Part shown: in pieces, positions 13,854 to 14,531 of the stretch
How positions within the stretch are numbered: the first letter of the stretch is position 1
How the letters are laid out: each line of letters starts with the position of its first letter
Assembly: GCA_022729635.1 (NCBI GenBank)
Contig: DZAU01000052.1
Location: 1-14,531 of the forward strand
From: Flavobacterium psychrophilum
GTDB taxonomy: Bacteria > Bacteroidota > Bacteroidia > Flavobacteriales > Flavobacteriaceae
DNA: 14,531 nt
Direction of reading: 5' to 3'
Program-made: the position numbers and the translations under genes
Notes under the pieces: model-generated
What the model was told of the DNA's origin: nothing
The model's input: only the letters and a program-made list of their open reading frames with translations
Database searches by the model: none

Positions 13854-14240
13854 ATGAACACTAAAAATATTTACAGCACTGCATATAGACAAGATTATTT
13901 TGAAGGATATTCGAATGGAATGAATCCATTTCTTCAAATTGACAACAAAAAAAACAGCCTTGCTTTTATTTCTGGATTTAACTCCGGAAGGATGGATTAT
14001 GAGGAATTGAATGGGCAAATTTCTAAAGGAATTCCTCAACGCACTGTTACAATCAAAGTTTTGGAGGAATTTTTGCTGGCGGGTTTACTCGGATTAAGTA
14101 TTGAAGATACGGAGGGTTATACCGCTTTTCAGCTTAATATTATTGCAAAATGGTATCAAAGCGGCATTGAAAAATATGATCCTAGCCAAAGCACCTATCT
14201 TTTTGAAATACTGGAAGAAAAAGGAATTGAAGTAGATTGA
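13854..14240 (+). CDS. Small soluble protein with an RMF-like N-terminal half
   Basis: A 128-residue protein that I do not recognise by name. It has no signal peptide or membrane segment. The N-terminal half contains two matched helical motifs: DYFEGYSNGMNPF (14-26) and LAFISGFNSGRMDYE (36-50), each of the form aromatic-x-x-Gly-aromatic-x-x-Gly. This spacing and the intervening hinge resemble ribosome modulation factor (GYxxGxxxxxPY...WxxGFxxGR), the small protein that drives ribosome dimerisation in stationary phase in gammaproteobacteria. The C-terminal half (65-128) is helical and acidic (VLEEFLLAGLLGLSIEDTEG, then IAKWYQSGIEKYD). Resemblance is by eye only. The gene has its own promoter and a strong terminator, so it is a stand-alone unit next to a tRNA-modification gene. 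Confidence 0.72.
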   Translation: MNTKNIYSTAYRQDYFEGYSNGMNPFLQIDNKKNSLAFISGFNSGRMDYEELNGQISKGIPQRTVTIKVLEEFLLAGLLGLSIEDTEGYTAFQLNIIAKWYQSGIEKYDPSQSTYLFEILEEKGIEVD

Positions 14241-14244
14241 TTAC

Positions 14245-14288
14245 AAAAACAAACCTCGTTTAAACTAACTTAAACGAGGTTTGTTTTT
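14245..14288. terminator. Strong intrinsic terminator
   Basis: Perfect 19-bp inverted repeat (arms 14245-14263 and 14270-14288) with a 6-nt ACTAAC loop, core CAAACCTCGTTTAA, and a T-run to 14290. It starts 4 nt after the stop of the upstream gene, and the A-run on the left lets it act on the opposite strand too. Confidence 0.9.
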
Positions 14289-14299
14289 TTATGGTTTTT

Positions 14300-14366
14300 C
14301 TAGAAATTATTTTTTTGGAAGGGTTGTGCAACGGTACCACCGTTGTGTGTTCGGCAAAATTTCTAG
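14300..14366. repeat. Nested inverted repeat after the XRE regulator gene
   Basis: Outer arms CTAGAAATT (14300-14308) and AATTTCTAG (14358-14366) are perfect 9-bp complements. They enclose an inner hairpin CAACGGT (14329-14335) / ACCGTTG (14339-14345) with a 3-nt loop. It lies between the strong terminator and the regulator's stop codon. It has no T-run suited to terminating the minus-strand gene, so it may be a dispersed element. Confidence 0.5.
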
Positions 14367-14367
14367 T

Positions 14368-14531
14368 TTAATTTATTACCAAATTTTGATTCATTAATTC
14401 CACATTAAAACTCACTTTTGCGTTTAATGCTTTAAAAACTTTCAGGATTGTTTCAAATCTTGCGTCAGTTAAACTGTTTTCAATTTTTGAAATCTGTGCT
14501 TTTTTTACACCAACTAATTCGCCAAGTTGCT
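14368..14531 (-). CDS. XRE-type helix-turn-helix regulator, C-terminal part (cut by window edge)
   Basis: The minus strand is open from the window edge to a TAA at 14370-14368, giving 53 residues of the C-terminal end. It begins QLGELVGVKKAQISKIENSL, the turn and recognition helix of a Cro/CI (HTH_3) domain. TDARFETILKVFKALNAKVS follows as the closing helices, and the end is a short tail FNVELMNQNLVIN. The layout (HTH followed at once by a short beta-like tail KVSFNVEL) resembles HigA/HipB-like antitoxins as well as small stand-alone repressors. The start and any partner toxin lie outside the window. The HTH family call is strong; the antitoxin role is only a possibility. Confidence 0.85.
   Translation of the reverse strand, partial: QLGELVGVKKAQISKIENSLTDARFETILKVFKALNAKVSFNVELMNQNLVIN

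Overview
This AT-rich window looks like chromosomal DNA of a Flavobacterium-type member of the Bacteroidota. The evidence is the A/T-biased codon use, the near absence of Shine-Dalgarno sequences, repeated promoter -7 boxes of the Bacteroidota form TAnnTTTG, a lipoprotein with a flavobacterial-type surface-export signal, and outer-membrane proteins of types familiar from Flavobacteriaceae. The content is mostly conserved housekeeping genes. I see no insertion sequence, prophage, CRISPR array, tRNA or rRNA.

Layout, left to right. A DUF1801 protein (+) ends at a shared bidirectional terminator. A minus-strand block then reads lipoprotein, kdsA (KDO synthesis for LPS), predicted outer-membrane protein. 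Divergent from it is a two-gene split YeeE/YedE sulfur transporter (+), closed by a long bidirectional hairpin. The minus-strand pair prmA-clpS (L11 methyltransferase, N-end-rule adaptor) diverges from pyrD (+). After pyrD come an HMG-CoA lyase-like gene with a possibly leaderless transcript, a translationally coupled pair (surface lipoprotein and DUF5723-type outer-membrane protein), and guaB. guaB converges on purB (-). The two genes act on the GMP and AMP branches of purine synthesis from IMP, and their 138-bp junction holds two inverted copies of a short repeat around a hairpin. Upstream of purB lie a 26-bp perfect inverted repeat and a cobB-like sirtuin (-) with no cysteine at all. Divergent from it is a TrmH-type tRNA methyltransferase (+). 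A small protein follows whose N-terminal half resembles ribosome modulation factor, then a strong terminator, a nested inverted repeat, and the C-terminal part of an XRE-type regulator running off the right edge.

The genes are of many pathways: envelope (kdsA, outer-membrane proteins, lipoproteins), nucleotides (pyrD, guaB, purB), translation (prmA, trmH), protein turnover and acylation (clpS, sirtuin). Nothing here amounts to a clear new defence or biosynthetic system. The best leads are the RMF-like small protein, the cysteine-free sirtuin, the LES-type lipoprotein/DUF5723 pair, the intergenic repeat families, and the extended TAnnTTTGCA promoter pattern.
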